Positions 36,176-48,789 of a stretch of DNA of 64,000 nt are shown piece by piece (within the stretch, counting starts at the first letter, position 1; every line of letters starts with the position of its first letter). Made by a program: the position numbers and the translations under genes. Location: assembly GCA_963675135.1 (NCBI GenBank), contig OY776132.1, forward strand, positions 7,998,001-8,062,000, written 5' to 3'. Origin of the DNA: Galeopsis tetrahit (taxonomy: Eukaryota > Streptophyta > Magnoliopsida > Lamiales > Lamiaceae). The notes under the pieces are model-generated. The model worked only from the letters and a program-made list of their open reading frames with translations, had not been told where the DNA came from and made no database searches.

Positions 36176-37461
36176 CTCGTCCATAAAATGTAGTCCCACT
36201 TACCTTATATTCTTCGTTCATTAAATGTAGTCTCATACACCTTATGGAAACAACCACTCTTCAATCATCACTTAATTACTCAAATTGCCATCAACTTTAT
36301 TCACAATGGACCCCACAATACCCTTTAGGCGGTGTTTGTTTTGGGATTGGTCAATCCGGATTTGGATTGGCCCAATCCCAATCCAAGTACCAATTCACCC
36401 CTATAATACACCTGTACACCCATTTTTATACAATCAAATCACTAATTCTCTCTCCACTTTCTTCTCTCTTTTAGACTATCTTTATTCATGCCCTCGGGCC
36501 TCCCCACACCCACTCTTTTAATAAATAAATAATTTCTCTCTCCTCCACATACACACTCTTCTACTTTTCATTTTTTCATACTTTATCAACAACCCAACCC
36601 AACCCAACCTTCAAATATATTATCTATAATCAATTTTTATTATATTTAAAAGACTTAAGAAATCTATTAAATTATTTGAGATTAATAATTAATAATTTAT
36701 AAATTATAATAAAAATACATTTTATCATACAATTCAAATAAACTACAATTTCAAATATAAAATTAAATTACAAGAGTTGAAAATTTAAAATACAGTATAA
36801 TATTGTAAATAAACAAATTATACTACAAATAAATGATTTGGATCCACAATAACAATAGTTTAAAAAATCTTGAGAGTTTATAATCTTCGGTGTTGAAAGG
36901 GAATAATTTGAAGAATTTGAAAAATAATTTGAATGAATTGGTAGAAAATGATAAAGTAAAAATTTGAAAAAAATAAATTAGAGGAGAATACAGAGAATAT
37001 TAAATTATAATATAAAATCTATCTGGTCTCTATTTGTAGATAAAAAAGAATTATGAATTTTAATATAGTATATATACATAATTTTTTTTAATAATATTAT
37101 AAAATTAGAATTATAAAATTTATTCAAATAAAATTTAAATATCTAATTATATATTGACAAGTGTCATTTCTTGAGAGGGTGTTGAGGCAAGCCTTCCGAG
37201 GTGTCTGATAGACCGGGGCGTCCAAAATAATATAATTTTGATTTATTTTGTTTTTTGTCTTTTAGTTAGTTGGGGGCGTCACGCCCAGTCGATAAAGATA
37301 GTCTTACATTTCTTTCAAACACTCATTACCCAAATCTCAATCCAATCTATTACAATCCAAATCCAATCCAAATCAATCTCAAACCAAACACCACCTTACT
37401 TTACATTTTTCTTAAAACTTGTGCCCCACCCCATGAGACTACATTTGGTAGATGGAGAGAG
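36176..37461. mobile_element. Stowaway-like MITE interrupted by another MITE
   Basis: The left arm is CTCGTCCATAAAATGTAGTC and the right arm, read inversely, is CTCTCTCCATCTACCAAATG, with TA on both sides. The two halves (36176-36327 and 37396-37461) are separated by the PIF/Harbinger-like element. Confidence 0.6.
36328..37395. mobile_element. PIF/Harbinger-like MITE
   Basis: Inverted ends GGCGGTGTTTGTTTTGGGAT and GGTGGTGTTTGGTTTGAGAT, with the 3-bp duplication TTA at 36325-36327 and 37396-37398. The interior is AT-rich and noncoding. Confidence 0.75.
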
Positions 37462-38281
37462 TAATAAAAAAAATGTAAATAATAACTATTATAACATACA
37501 AATATCACTACTTCAAAATAAGAATTAGTTTGAATTTTAAACAATGACACTTTCATTTACACAATAATAATTTTTTTTTTTCACATAAATGACAGAGCTT
37601 AGAGGTTCAGCAGTGGTGCTTGAAGGACCGGGCGGTGGGCAACCATCCATTAAAAAAAAAAACTAAGATATATCTTATAAACACTTGATTCAAGTGCTGA
37701 ACCAAGTGTTTATAAGATTATGGTTGCCCACTTAATGTGAATAACACTTTAACATAATAATCTTAGAATAATAAACACTTTAACATAATAATCTTAGAAT
37801 AATAAAATAATAAAAAAACACTTTAACACAATAATCTTATAAACACTTGATTCAACTTATAATTAAAACTTATGAGATGATGTTTAAAATAACATTAGCC
37901 AACTAAAAAATCATCATCAAAGGTTATTTTGCTTATAAAAGATTTAGACACTTAAAATAAAAAATCAATCTTGAAGCTTCCAGATCAGAAGATATATCAA
38001 ATTTGCTTATTCTAGTTGAAAAAACTAAAAAAATATAGGAGTATAGGATATAAATAGACACAGAAGATTCGACCAATTGAACTGAATACAACATTGAAGT
38101 GAAGTATTATTACCATTTTAAGACGACAAAATTATGATGATAATCAAGAATCATCTTGTCTGCTTTCAATTGTGCTCATTCCTACTGAAACTAAACCATA
38201 CCATGGATCCAATCACATATAGTACTATTCAAGAATTAATGTACACATTTTTCATTTGATTTTGGAGAAGAGTCAGCTTTC
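37462..38281. other. Intergenic, 3' side of Tic22-like gene
   Basis: AT-rich, no gene. Short duplicated blocks (cactttaacataataatctt) occur around 37745-37830. It probably includes the 3' UTR of the neighbouring minus-strand gene. Confidence 0.55.
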
Positions 38282-41200
38282 TTACAAAGATCCTCCTCGT
38301 ACCCATCGAGCTGAACCAGTTTTGGATACACCCGAATAGTAATCCCCAACATTGGCAACAAACAATGGGTCCCTCTCATCAATCATAGACTCATTACAAG
38401 AAGAGTTAGCTTGATTTACCTGTTCTGCCCGTTCCAGTTCTTTCGTTAAATCATCCATCATAGTTTTCAGATTCGCTTTGCTCATCTTCCCAGAATCTCC
38501 CGTTGAAATTCCAACCATCGTAATCTTTGGGAGGAATGGAGATGACTGTAACTCTTGTCCTCTATCTTGCCCGGTCGAATTTGAATCCCTGTGTGGGAAA
38601 CAGATAAATTTTCATCACAAAGACAATATTTGGAATCATGAAAATCAGAAACAGATCATCTACGACAGCTGGGTGTGAAACATACATTTAAAACACGAAA
38701 TCAATTTTTTTTTTAAATTGGTCATGTAAGTTTATGGAAATAATTAACAGTGACGCGGTGATCAGCTGGGTTACCCTCAGTAGCCGGTCACTGAACAAAA
38801 AGGTCAAATACGGTAAACTTACAAGACCAATTTCAAAAAGTGAAAAAAGTTGGGGCCAAAATAAAAAATGGATAAAGTTAATGGCCTAAAAAATTATAAT
38901 CCCTAAAACAAATTCTGACAAAACCTTGTGTCTAACGGGTTCTGCTGATTTTCATGTTGGTTCAACCAAGGGTGACTAGACCAATCTCCAAAAGGAAACT
39001 GGAAACTCAGTGCTCGTCTTTGTTTATCATGACTGCCGCCCTTCGTTTCCAGACTCTTAAGTTGAGCATCTTCTTCCCCAAATTCGGAGTTGGAAATTAG
39101 GTGGGATGGATTTTTAGCTCTCAGCAAAGAAGCTGCACTCCTGAAGTAGGAGATAATATAATTAATACACACAGAAAGAGTACATGCATAGATGGGTTTA
39201 AGGAAACACACAGAAGTTGCTTCAGACTTGAGATAAAATATACAACATAAATTTGTCAACAGAATATAGAAGCTGAATCTCTAAGAAAAATGCAGCCGCC
39301 AGCAGGCGAAAACAGTACAGTGAGAAAAAGATATTGAGACATACTTTTTTTCAAATGAGTCAATCATATATGGAAATTGGGGTTGAATTCCAGTGGCTTT
39401 ACGCAACCATCTATTCCCAAGAAGAAATTTGTCAAGAGAATATAGAAGCTGAATCTCAGCAGCCTTTGATACAACACTTAAGGGAATACCAGGGTGACCA
39501 ATCTCATCAAGAACATCCTGAACCTATCAAACACAAGAACCCTTCATTCAATCATCCCAAGGAAACAAAATGTGCGTACTCACTTGAAGGTTTAAATCCT
39601 TCAGTGCAATGGTAATGAGTATCCTTGAATAATGAATTGCAATAAGAATGATCAACGATGTTTACTTTGTTATAGGAGGGGAAATAGTGGAATAACTGAG
39701 GAGAAGTTATTATAGAAGGGGAGGTAGTTGATCAAAATGAAGTAATGATTAACAAATTTTGAGTTTCATTATCCTGTAAGAAGTATGATGAAGGTGGATT
39801 GATCATCTTTTATTCTCATTAGCAACCACAATTACCACCATGCTCATTTCCATTACCATTCCCAATGAACGATTTTGAACCAACCGCACCCTAAGTTTAC
39901 CACGTGTTGAAAGTGGCTCTTTCTTAACTTTCTATATTACGAAATCTAGCATTATAATATCTTGCAGCAGATGAGCAACACTAGACAATGGATTTGTACC
40001 TCTGGAGGGTCCCACATGCTTTCTCCCATCTCTTCAATGGCTTCTGCTGTGAGGTTGTCGTCAACAACATCTCGCCGGCGTTGAAAATTTCGTGTTTCAA
40101 TTAATGCATGGAAATGTTGATCTGCGGAGTCTTCAAGAATGTTATCTAGCATGTTTTTGTCAAAAAAGTAAGGAGTGTACCTGATATAGACAATGTCATG
40201 AATATCAGATCGTGAGAGAAACTCACTCAGAAAGATATGTAGAAGAAAAATCAAGCAAAATTAGTTGACAAAACAAAAGTACAGAATTTCCTAAAAAAAT
40301 GCAGAGTCAATTAACCAGATATTTCCTGTAAAAAGTGATATAACATAGTTTTCTCTTATCTTAATGTAGTAAATTTTATGAATTATGAGATACTCGAAAC
40401 AAGAAATGTGGTAGCAAACTTACGGTCCATATCAGATATACACACTCTGGATGAGAACAAGAGTGAGACATCATAAATAATACTCCCTCCTTCCACATAA
40501 AGTGTGCTTGTTTTCCTTTTTGGGCTATCCACATAAAGTGTGCCTGTTTCGTTTTTTGGAAAATATATCCCACTACACTTACTTTATCTCCTCTTACTTT
40601 GTCTAATTTATTCATAACCAAATAATATTCCTTAAAACCTGTGCAAAAAGAAACAAGCACACTTTCTATGGACGGAGGGAGGGAGTACGAAAGTTGAGCA
40701 ATAAGCATCCCAAATTTTCAGCTATCTATACTCTAGAGCAATTTTATTTTTATTTTTTGATAAGGAAACAAAGATTTTATTGCAAAAAAGTTAGAGATGA
40801 GAAATCACCATTGAGTAAAATAGATTCACAATTGAAGAATATGAGAACCACTAAGTAGCAGAAAATCCTCAAGAAACTGATTACTATACTTTCTACACCA
40901 AATAAATGATTACAAACTTACATAAAAGTACATACTCACCACTTGATGCCATCCTTTGTTGCTATAGCAATATCTAAATTTTGAGCACTAAAAACAGGAA
41001 CGCCCTCCACTTTCTTTTTCCCATCAACGTGGGGCAAGGTCTTCAGAAGCTTGTTTGCTTCCTTGACCTGAAAGCAGAAATTGTTGGATAAAAAAACTTG
41101 TTCTGAAGATTCAAACAAGTTTCAAAGAGAGCTAGTGGGATGTGTCTAACCTGTCTTTCATTTGGAACAAACTGAAACAAGTCAGGTTTCTCCTGCATTG

Positions 41201-44200
41201 CATGACACACAAGCAATTATTCCAATTAGGTCAGTTTTACGAGCTTTATATATAATTATATATATATAAATTCCTGATAATGTAAACTCATAATATGCTT
41301 CATCAATATTTAAGCAGGTTATTTTCCCTCAGTTTTCCATTCAAGTACAACTTGAAGGAAACATAACCAGTATTCAAGACTATCGATTTGGATTTTGGAA
41401 TTTAAACTTAATAGCCTTGTCCTCACATTTTACAGGATTCACCTAAGAATGTTGGCCTATAGACTTAGGGTGTGACGGGTGCGTTTGTTTATGGCCCCCA
41501 CCCCACATTTTTATTTCAAATCCAAATCCTCGTTTGTCAAACTGGAATTTGGTATAGGATTTCAAATCCCATAAAATTCTACACTATAATACCTACCTAG
41601 TATAATACTATAATACACTCATTTTACATTTTTCAAACACAACTTCCAATACACTATCAATCATCTATCTCCCAATTTTAAATTATTATTATTATCTCAA
41701 TACTCTCTTCCCTCCTTTTTACTTTACACACAATTTCCAATGCACAATCAATCATCAATCACATATATTTTCAAAATCCTAGTCTATCAAATCCTGCAAA
41801 ATCTAACACTCCAAACATATACAAAATCCAAATACACCTTTTACAATTCATCAAACCCACCTACTGGATTCCAAATCCAAGAAAAGGCATAAACAAACAC
41901 CCCCTTAGATTATTTTTGAAGAAGATGAAGCACAGATTGCAATCGAGTGCATCATGTAATATAGATTGGACACAGAAACTAACCAAAATAGTACCTTGAA
42001 GTGCTCATATGCAATATCAAGACGGCATGCACCAACCACCCCGCTGGGTATATTGAGCTTTTTTACATAAGAAACTGGAACAAAGCGAGATAGAAAATTC
42101 ATCATCTCAAACCTACATCTAAAGAGGAAATACAAAAGTGAAAAAAAATCAAAGTCAAAACAGCTAAAGCATGTCATAGCAATTGATGCAGCTTCACAAT
42201 ATATCAAGATTTAAGACCTAGATCAACAAAATGAACATTTGACCTGTGTAGCCTCAAAGTAGATATTAAGGTATATAATTTGTAGAATCTAGTATCAAGT
42301 TGCTTTTGGTTGTCTGGTCATAGACTCATAGGTCTTTCAGAGACATCAGTTTTTGGACTCAGCTAGGGATTGGAGCTTTGCATTGTAATTGATGCAAGTG
42401 TTTGTGAAGTGATTTCTCATCCCTTACCTTCTCTCCTTCACTAAGGACTCATTTGCTAGGGGGATAAGGCATATTGGTGTCTTATACCACTTCATCTCGT
42501 GTTTGCTTCCGTTTTTAATTAATACTCTCAACCTGGTATTAAGCTTGACCAGGTAATTCTTTGATTTGCCTTTGTTTTCTTTCGAGTTGTTTTTGGCAGA
42601 ATTTTTTTTTTTTTAATACCTCATACGAGTAACGGAGTAAATGACACCCGTCTCATACGAGTTTTTGCCATTTAATACCTCATGCATTCCACTCAAATTC
42701 AATTTACTACAATACCCCTAATTTTACATTTTTTATTTGAACAAGGGACAATTTTGTCATTTTCAATGTTATCCCATGTAATATTGCACAACACCAAATG
42801 TGAGATAAGTCTATCGCTTGTTAAATAATCTTCTTTTACTTTATCTCATCTAATCACCCACACTGTAGCAAACGAGCCCTGTTAAATTTTTTGTTTCTTA
42901 TAAAAAAAAGGAAGATAATTGGCGATGGCTAGGAGAAAGGATTCCTGGGGGGAAAGAAAAAAATGTGAAGAGAAAAAGATTGTGCTACTAATTCGTACCG
43001 GCATCACCCAGGTCCATGAAGAAACGGAATACTGGACCATTTCTTTCACTCCTAGTGACTGCTGAGAACATTTTCTTTAGCCACTCAGGTGTTCTGTCAA
43101 TACAAGATAAAAGGAGATCAGTAAAATACATGCATAGAAGCAAATGAAAGTGTATGATTAAAGAAAGCAACTTATGAAACCAGTCAACCCCAGTTCAATC
43201 CCTGAACCAGGAAACAAATTACAACATTATCAAATCAAGATTCCACACAAACATTCTCAGACTTGTATGAAGCAGCACTGAAAACTACGAGTATACTATC
43301 CACAAGGTGTAAACCATGTTGTGATTAAATTCCACTTCCATTATTTCAATTGGTTGTGGAGAACTAATCTCATGTAATTGGGCCAACACACATTTTCTCT
43401 AATGCATTTGCAATTTGCCTTTGAACTTTGGTTTCAAATTTATTTAAAAAATACCTCTACAGACAACATATATATGCATGGATTATTTTCAAATAAGAAA
43501 AGCAACTGCCTTCCCCTGTAATCACGATGGAAAAGTGCTTTATGCATTTTCATATTAACTTGTTTTGGTAATAGCGTAATACAAACAACCATTAAAGTTT
43601 TCCTTTAAACTGATACTTATTTATCCAAAAGTGCAAGACAACAGAGTATAGTTACATTGGCCTCGCATTTTCAGTTCCATCCTTCAAATACAAAAAGATC
43701 AAGACAAAAGCATAAATATCTTGGATAGTATGTGCTACCTTAAATTTCACAATGCCAATTCCATCCACTAAATTCACATTACCTGAGCTGTCCTGATTCT
43801 AACTCTCTCTCTCTCTCTCTCTCATTCTCCATTTCAGAACCATGAAAAGACTGAAAACTATCCCTATTTCAAGAGAAAACTACCGCTAAAATAAGTTTAT
43901 TAACTTGTGAAGAGAGGGAAACCATTCTAGCAACATCTCCAAAAGCTATCTAAAAAACTTATACAGTAAAACTACACATAAATATAAAATGGTCGAAACA
44001 AAGAATGGTAAAACCCTACTCGCTGAATCTGAACTCAATGCCTATTAGATAGAAAAGGGATGAAAATAAATAAAACATAGGAGTATAATTTTTCCGTTCT
44101 ATCTAACAAATTAATCTTCTACAGAAAAACTGCATTGAAAAACAAGCAATTCTGTGGTCTAAACAAAGATAGCAAAACTCCTAACTACTGAAACCGAACT

Positions 44201-44634
44201 CAATACCTTTTAGATATAAAAGGGATATCAAAATGAGTTGACACGGCCATTAACCCAGTGCCGGAAAGGTCACACATGCTAAAAGCCTGGCCCACAAAAG
44301 CCGGTCCCCCGCCTTTACCAGTCGAAATTCGAACTGAGGATGGGAAACCGGCAGCGGTTTCTGAAGAAGGCATGCTCCTGATGGATGGGGGAGTTCTTGA
44401 CTGCGACGACAGAGCCGAGTCAGGATGAGCTGAATCGGAAGAGGAAGTGAGTGAGAGGACCGAGTCGGGGAGGAGGAGCGGGAGGTGGATTCTCGAAGAG
44501 GCGGAGGGTTTGGAAGAATATGGTCCTTTATGGGTGAGGAATGATGGAAAATTGGTGGAGGCTGTGTGGAGTAAGCGGGAGAGATGCGCGGCTGTGTGGC
44601 GCCGGCGGTGGCGATTATCTGCGGCCGAGGCCAT
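38282..44634 (-). CDS. Tic22-like family protein
   Basis: Exons: 44634-44207, 43093-42999, 42074-41995, 41192-41151, 41067-40940, 40180-40000, 39523-39345, 39140-38925, 38588-38282. All introns are GT-AG and phases match, giving 1656 nt and 551 aa. The N-terminus is Ser/Arg-rich, with MASAADNRHRRRHTAAHL, and lacks acidic residues early on, fitting an organelle transit region. The conserved core starts near residue 110 (FVGQAFSMCDLSGTGLMAVS) and continues with TPEWLKKMFSAVTRSERNGP, NIPSGVVGACRLDIAYEHF and EGVPVFSAQNLDIAIATKDG. This matches the larger plant Tic22-like proteins (Arabidopsis At5g62650 type), related to the Tic22 intermembrane-space import component. Function in that subgroup is not established. 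The C-terminal 150 residues are low in complexity. Upstream frame is open only through a TTG, so the ATG at 44634 is preferred. Confidence 0.85.
38711..38838. mobile_element. Inverted-repeat element in intron 8
   Basis: Arms ttaaattggtcatgtaagtt and its near-complement aacttacaagaccaattt enclose a short GC-richer loop. It looks like a small MITE or foldback element. Confidence 0.6.
39605..39893. mobile_element. Possible PIF/Harbinger-like MITE remnant in intron 6
   Basis: The right end, read inversely, is GGGTGCGGTTGGTTC followed by aatggtaatggaaatgag. The left end shares only aatggtaatgagta, so its terminus is decayed. Confidence 0.35.
40483..40685. mobile_element. Stowaway-like MITE in intron 5
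   Basis: Ends CTCCCTCCTTCCACATAAAG and an imperfect complement (ctttctatggacggagggag), flanked by TA. Confidence 0.85.
41468..41904. mobile_element. PIF/Harbinger-like MITE in intron 3
   Basis: Ends include GGGTGCGTTTGTTTATGG and CATAAACAAACACCCCC, with the TTA duplication at 41465-41467 and 41905-41907. 437 bp, noncoding. Confidence 0.8.
42445..42879. mobile_element. TIR MITE in intron 2
   Basis: Inverted ends GGACTCATTTGCTA and GGGCTCGTTTGCTA (12 of 14 match). The target duplication is not clear. Confidence 0.5.
43803..43823. repeat. (CT)n microsatellite in intron 1
   Basis: Uninterrupted CT dinucleotides, 21 bases. Confidence 0.95.
43996..44070 (-). repeat. Diverged copy of exon 1/intron 1 junction
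   Basis: This stretch resembles 44166-44240, sharing aacaaaga, gaactcaat and gataaaagggat-like blocks. It duplicates the last coding bases of exon 1 and the donor. In the copy the donor would be GC, not GT. Confidence 0.55.
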
Positions 44635-44812
44635 CGGATGAGGAGGTGAAAGAAACAATGGGGAAGAATTTTGCAGTTCGTGTGATTTTGAAGATTTTTT
44701 TTTTTTTTTTTTATTTCTTTAATAAAATAACGAATTCTACCATCAAAATAAAATAAAATAACGAATTCTTTAATAAAAGACCTGTAAATCAACACCAATT
44801 TTGATTTGGGAG

Positions 44813-45487
44813 TAGAGGTGTGTACGACTCCAAAACCGGATCGGACCGGGACCGATTTAGATCGGGACCGGAATCGACACTAATGTGTGGACCGGAGATA
44901 GAATCGAAATTAATCGGTTCAAATCCGGACCGGAATGGAATTTTCTGGTCTTCGGATCAATTTTTAATTTATTATTTCATGTTTTTTTGTTTTTGGAAGC
45001 AAAAACTAAGAATGATGAATTTGTGTATGAAAATTAGTGTTGGTTCTTCATTTGAGATCAATCTCGACCAATGTGAATTTTAGTTACAATATTATTAATG
45101 ATATTTTGACACTAAAAGTAAATTGATTATTTTAGTTCAATTATATACTTGAAAAAATGTAATAGATCTTAACATGTTTACCTCACACCCTCACCAATTA
45201 TTGTGCTTCCATTCTTTTTTTTAGAGTTTTAATGAAAGTAATATTTTCGAAGTTTTTAAATTAGCAGTCCTAATTTTATTTAGTTTATAATAATTACGGT
45301 TTTATTATTAAAAAAATATAAAGAATATGAATATAAAAAAATTAAAAAAATTGATTTTTCGGTTTGGACGGGTAAATTACCGGACCGAAAACTCGGAATC
45401 ATAAAATTCAATGGACCGAAGATCGGACTGGAATCTAACCGGTCGATCCGATTTGATCCGATTCCGATCTTTATTTGCACGCTCCTA
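44813..45487. mobile_element. hAT MITE
   Basis: Ends TAGAGGTGTG and inverted TAGGAGCGTG, with a perfect 8-bp target duplication, TTTGGGAG, at 44805-44812 and 45488-45495. The subterminal regions carry many ggaccgga/tccggtcc-like repeats. It lies about 180 bp upstream of the Tic22-like ATG. Confidence 0.88.
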
Positions 45488-45496
45488 TTTGGGAGC

Positions 45497-46391
45497 CACT
45501 ACTAACACCCCAAAAAATATAAAACACACCCCCAATTTTATTAGGATTTAATTAGACATATGCATATTGTATAAGTGGTCCTTTTAAGATTTTTAAATAA
45601 TTATAAACACACTTTAAAATGTTATCTACACCCAACCTTAAATTCCTCCATCATAACACATGCAGCTTGTTTCTTTAAACCAAACCTTTTGTTTTAAAAT
45701 TTGTAAATCCTACTCCCTCCGATCCATATAAGTTTTCCCTTTCTTTGAAGTGTTTTAATTAAGAAATATGATACAAGTGATGTGATGGGGAAGAGAAAAT
45801 AATTGATGAGTGTGAAATGAAAATATGATAAAATAATTGATAAAGTATAAGTGATGTGATTAGAAGAGAGAAAATAATATGTCAAAAATGGAATGGAAAA
45901 CTTATAGTGGAACATCCATAAAAGAAAAGTGAGAAACTTATAACGGAACGGAAGGAGTATATTTTATGAACTAAACTCATATTAGCTCACTAGAACTTGG
46001 CCGTGCGGCACTGTTATGCCGCTAGCTACCGATGGATTATTTTATTACTCTTCTTCCTTCAATCTATTCAATTCAGTTTTCTTCCATGTTTTATGCATTA
46101 TAATTGAATTAAGTAGAAATTCCGAATTAGATATGTCAATAGCTTCACCAAGACGTCCGTCGTTGCACATTATTGTCGTCGATGAGTGCCATTGCCGTCG
46201 ATGGAGCGAACTTCAACCTGTGTTTTTTTTTTTCCTCTGAAAATGGACGCGAATGTGAAGAGAAAGAGGAGGGGTGAGGGAAAAAAAAAAGGTGGAAGGG
46301 TATGAATGGAAGAAAATGGTGTATGTATAGTAATATAAGTTGATTTTTAAATTTTAATGGGGTGGACTTAACAATTGGGGTGTTAGTAGTG
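45497..46391. mobile_element. TIR element with CACTACTAACACCCC ends
   Basis: Inverted ends CACTACTAACACCCCAA on both sides. No convincing target duplication, so the superfamily is open. It contains a Stowaway MITE. No coding capacity was recognised. Confidence 0.6.
45713..45957. mobile_element. Stowaway-like MITE nested in TIR element
   Basis: Ends CTCCCTCCGATCCATATAAG and its complement, flanked by TA. Same family as 11633-11905. Confidence 0.88.
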
Positions 46392-47620
46392 ACTACCTTT
46401 TGATTTTTGCGTCGACGTTGAAATTAGTCTCTTATATTTACAAATTTTAATATATGTAATTATCTGCAAATTGTTGACTTTGTCATTTGCGTGCGCATCG
46501 AGTCTTAAATCGTGTATCTGCAAATCGAGCCCTAAATTGCGTTAGTACAAATCGGTCCCCTCATGTTTACTTTTGATTGTAGGTAGTAAGGACTAAAATC
46601 TTAAAATTTATAAACATAAGAAATTAATTTCAAAGTCGAAAAACTTAGAGGACAAAAATCAAACGGAAAAAATAATGTATTTTTCCTTTCAAAATTGGTT
46701 TAAAAAAATGCAAGTTTATGAGCAACAACATTTAAAGACACTGAATCCTAAAAATAGCAAGACACGATGTAAGAATTAAGCAAATCTCTAATCTCGTCCA
46801 CCCCTAGCCTTAAGTTAAGCATCTCCAATGATGGACACCAAGTGTAAACGACTGATCACCAATACGGCCTCACAAAGGAACCATCATTTGTTTTCACATA
46901 AATCTCAATCCCAGCACAAGCGTTAAGACTCGAAATCGAGCCATCGAAAAAGACTCAAAAGCCCAAGATCTTGAGACAAGGGCGCCTCACGAAAATCAGT
47001 AAGAAAGTGAGTGGCAATCGAGAACAGTGAGAAAGAATCCACATTAACACCTAGCTCGTCTTACAGAAGAACAAGATGCAATATATAGCTCAAAATCCCC
47101 AAAAAATCAACATCAAACACATAAGAGAAAACAAAACCGAGCAACACTTAAAAATATTTCACATAAAATTTTTGTGATATTATAAAGCACATTAAATTAT
47201 TTCAAGAACATCTCATATAAATCATAAATACAAAAAATAAAAATATTTATTTTCTTAAATATTAAATAAATCTGAATTTGTATATACAATTCCAACAAAT
47301 GTAGAGAAGATTGATAATCAGATTTTGAGGAATAACTACAGTTTTTTCTTTTATTGGAGTATTATTCTTAATTATTGACAGGGAATAACAACAGTTTCTA
47401 AATAAAACAAAAAAGTGGAAGATCATCATGAAGAAAGTTGTATACATTCTGCACATAGGATAAGATTTACATAGAGGAGGAATGATTTGCATGGGTGCAC
47501 AAGTCGGATATCGCCGAGCAGGACCATTAAACTTGGTCCAAATTTTTTTTTCTCTTTCTCTCTTTTTTTTTTAATCAATTACTACTAAAAAAATAAAATC
47601 AATTTACATAAAAAAGGACA
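46392..47620. other. Intergenic, one decayed long-TIR arm
   Basis: No gene supported. 46578-46690 resembles the right arm of the element at 47852-48787 (shared aacttagaggaca and aatgtatttt blocks), so it is an old fragment of that family. 46790-47090 is less AT-rich and might be decayed coding sequence, but I cannot identify it. Confidence 0.45.
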
Positions 47621-47623
47621 ATA

Positions 47624-47818
47624 CACTACAAGAAAATTGACTTTTAGTGACAACATCCTCTCATTATTGATTCTCTAGCTAAAAGTATTTAGTGACATGA
47701 ATTTGAGAATTAATGACAGGACCTCTCACTAAAAGTCAATTACCATCACTAAAAACATTTAGTTAGAGAGGCTATAATGACAGGAATTCTGTCACTAAAA
47801 GTCATTTTTCTTGTAGTG
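47624..47818. mobile_element. CACTA-type MITE
   Basis: Ends CACTACAAGAAAATTGACTT and its inverted complement, with the 3-bp duplication ATA at 47621-47623 and 47819-47821. 195 bp, with internal inverted copies of ttagtgaca. The first 12 bases equal those of the large CACTA at 10087. Confidence 0.9.
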
Positions 47819-47851
47819 ATAAACGTAGTAATCCATCTGAATTAAAAAAAA

Positions 47852-48787
47852 GGAAAAATACATATTTTTGTCCTTTAAGTTGTATCAATTAAAATTTTTG
47901 TCCTCTAAATTTTCTTACTTTGAAATTTATCCTTTATATTTACTAGTTTTAAAAATTTAGTCCTCATTACTTATTATTCTAGGTAAGCTTCAGATAAATA
48001 GTGACTTGACATTTATTTTTATTTTTTAAAGAAAAAAAGAAAAATAACTTGTCATTAATCCCTTGTAATTCCACCCAAAGTCAAAATCCTTAAATCACCC
48101 TAAATCACCGTGAGAAAAGTTAATCGAATCTGCTCTTGCCCCTCATCAACGTGGTGTTGCCTTGCTCCGTGAGTCTCACTCATCTTCAATTTCGAAAAAA
48201 AAAAAGGTAGAAATCAGAGATGATTCACAGGCTCAAATGAATGCTCTATTTTTTTATTTAGTGCAAAAAATGGCAGCTGTTTTCTTGAAAGTGCAGAGGC
48301 GCACACAAGTTTTGACACAGTTTTCAAGAGTTTGTGCAATAAGGGAGAGTAGAATTTTTATTGTCCTAAAAGATAATAGAGTTGAGAGATTATAGTGAGT
48401 AAATGTGTGGAAGCAGCAATTGAAACTCTTTAGGGTTTGAGATGTTAATAATAAGAGCTTACCATAGTTGGGGGAGGTTCTACATACCTCATCTTGATAT
48501 TAAGAAGGGCAAGAGCAGATTTGAAGAACTTTTCTCACGGTGATTTAAGGATTTTGACTTTATGTGAAATTACAAAGAATTAATGTCACGTTGTTTTTCT
48601 TTCTTTCTTTAAAAAATAAAAATAAATGACAAGTCACTATTTACCTGAAGTTTACCTTGGATAGCAGGTAATGAGGACTAAATTTTTAACATTAGTAAAC
48701 ATAAATGACAAATTTTAAAGTAGGAAAACTTAGAGGACATAAATCCTAAGTGATACAACTTAAAAGACAAAAAAATGTATTTTCCCT
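47852..48787. mobile_element. Non-autonomous element with ~280-bp inverted repeats
   Basis: The left arm (47852 to about 48142) and right arm (about 48505-48787) are inverted copies, starting aggaaaaatacat and agggaaaatacat. They enclose about 360 bp of unrelated sequence. Long TIRs suggest a MULE-like or foldback element. The flanks are poly-A, so a target duplication cannot be read. The core includes a short open frame (48162-48395), which may be captured sequence. Confidence 0.65.
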
Positions 48788-48789
48788 AA

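Noticed and set aside
39334..39615. 93-codon plus-strand frame
   Set aside because: It is the reverse of exon 7 of the Tic22-like gene.
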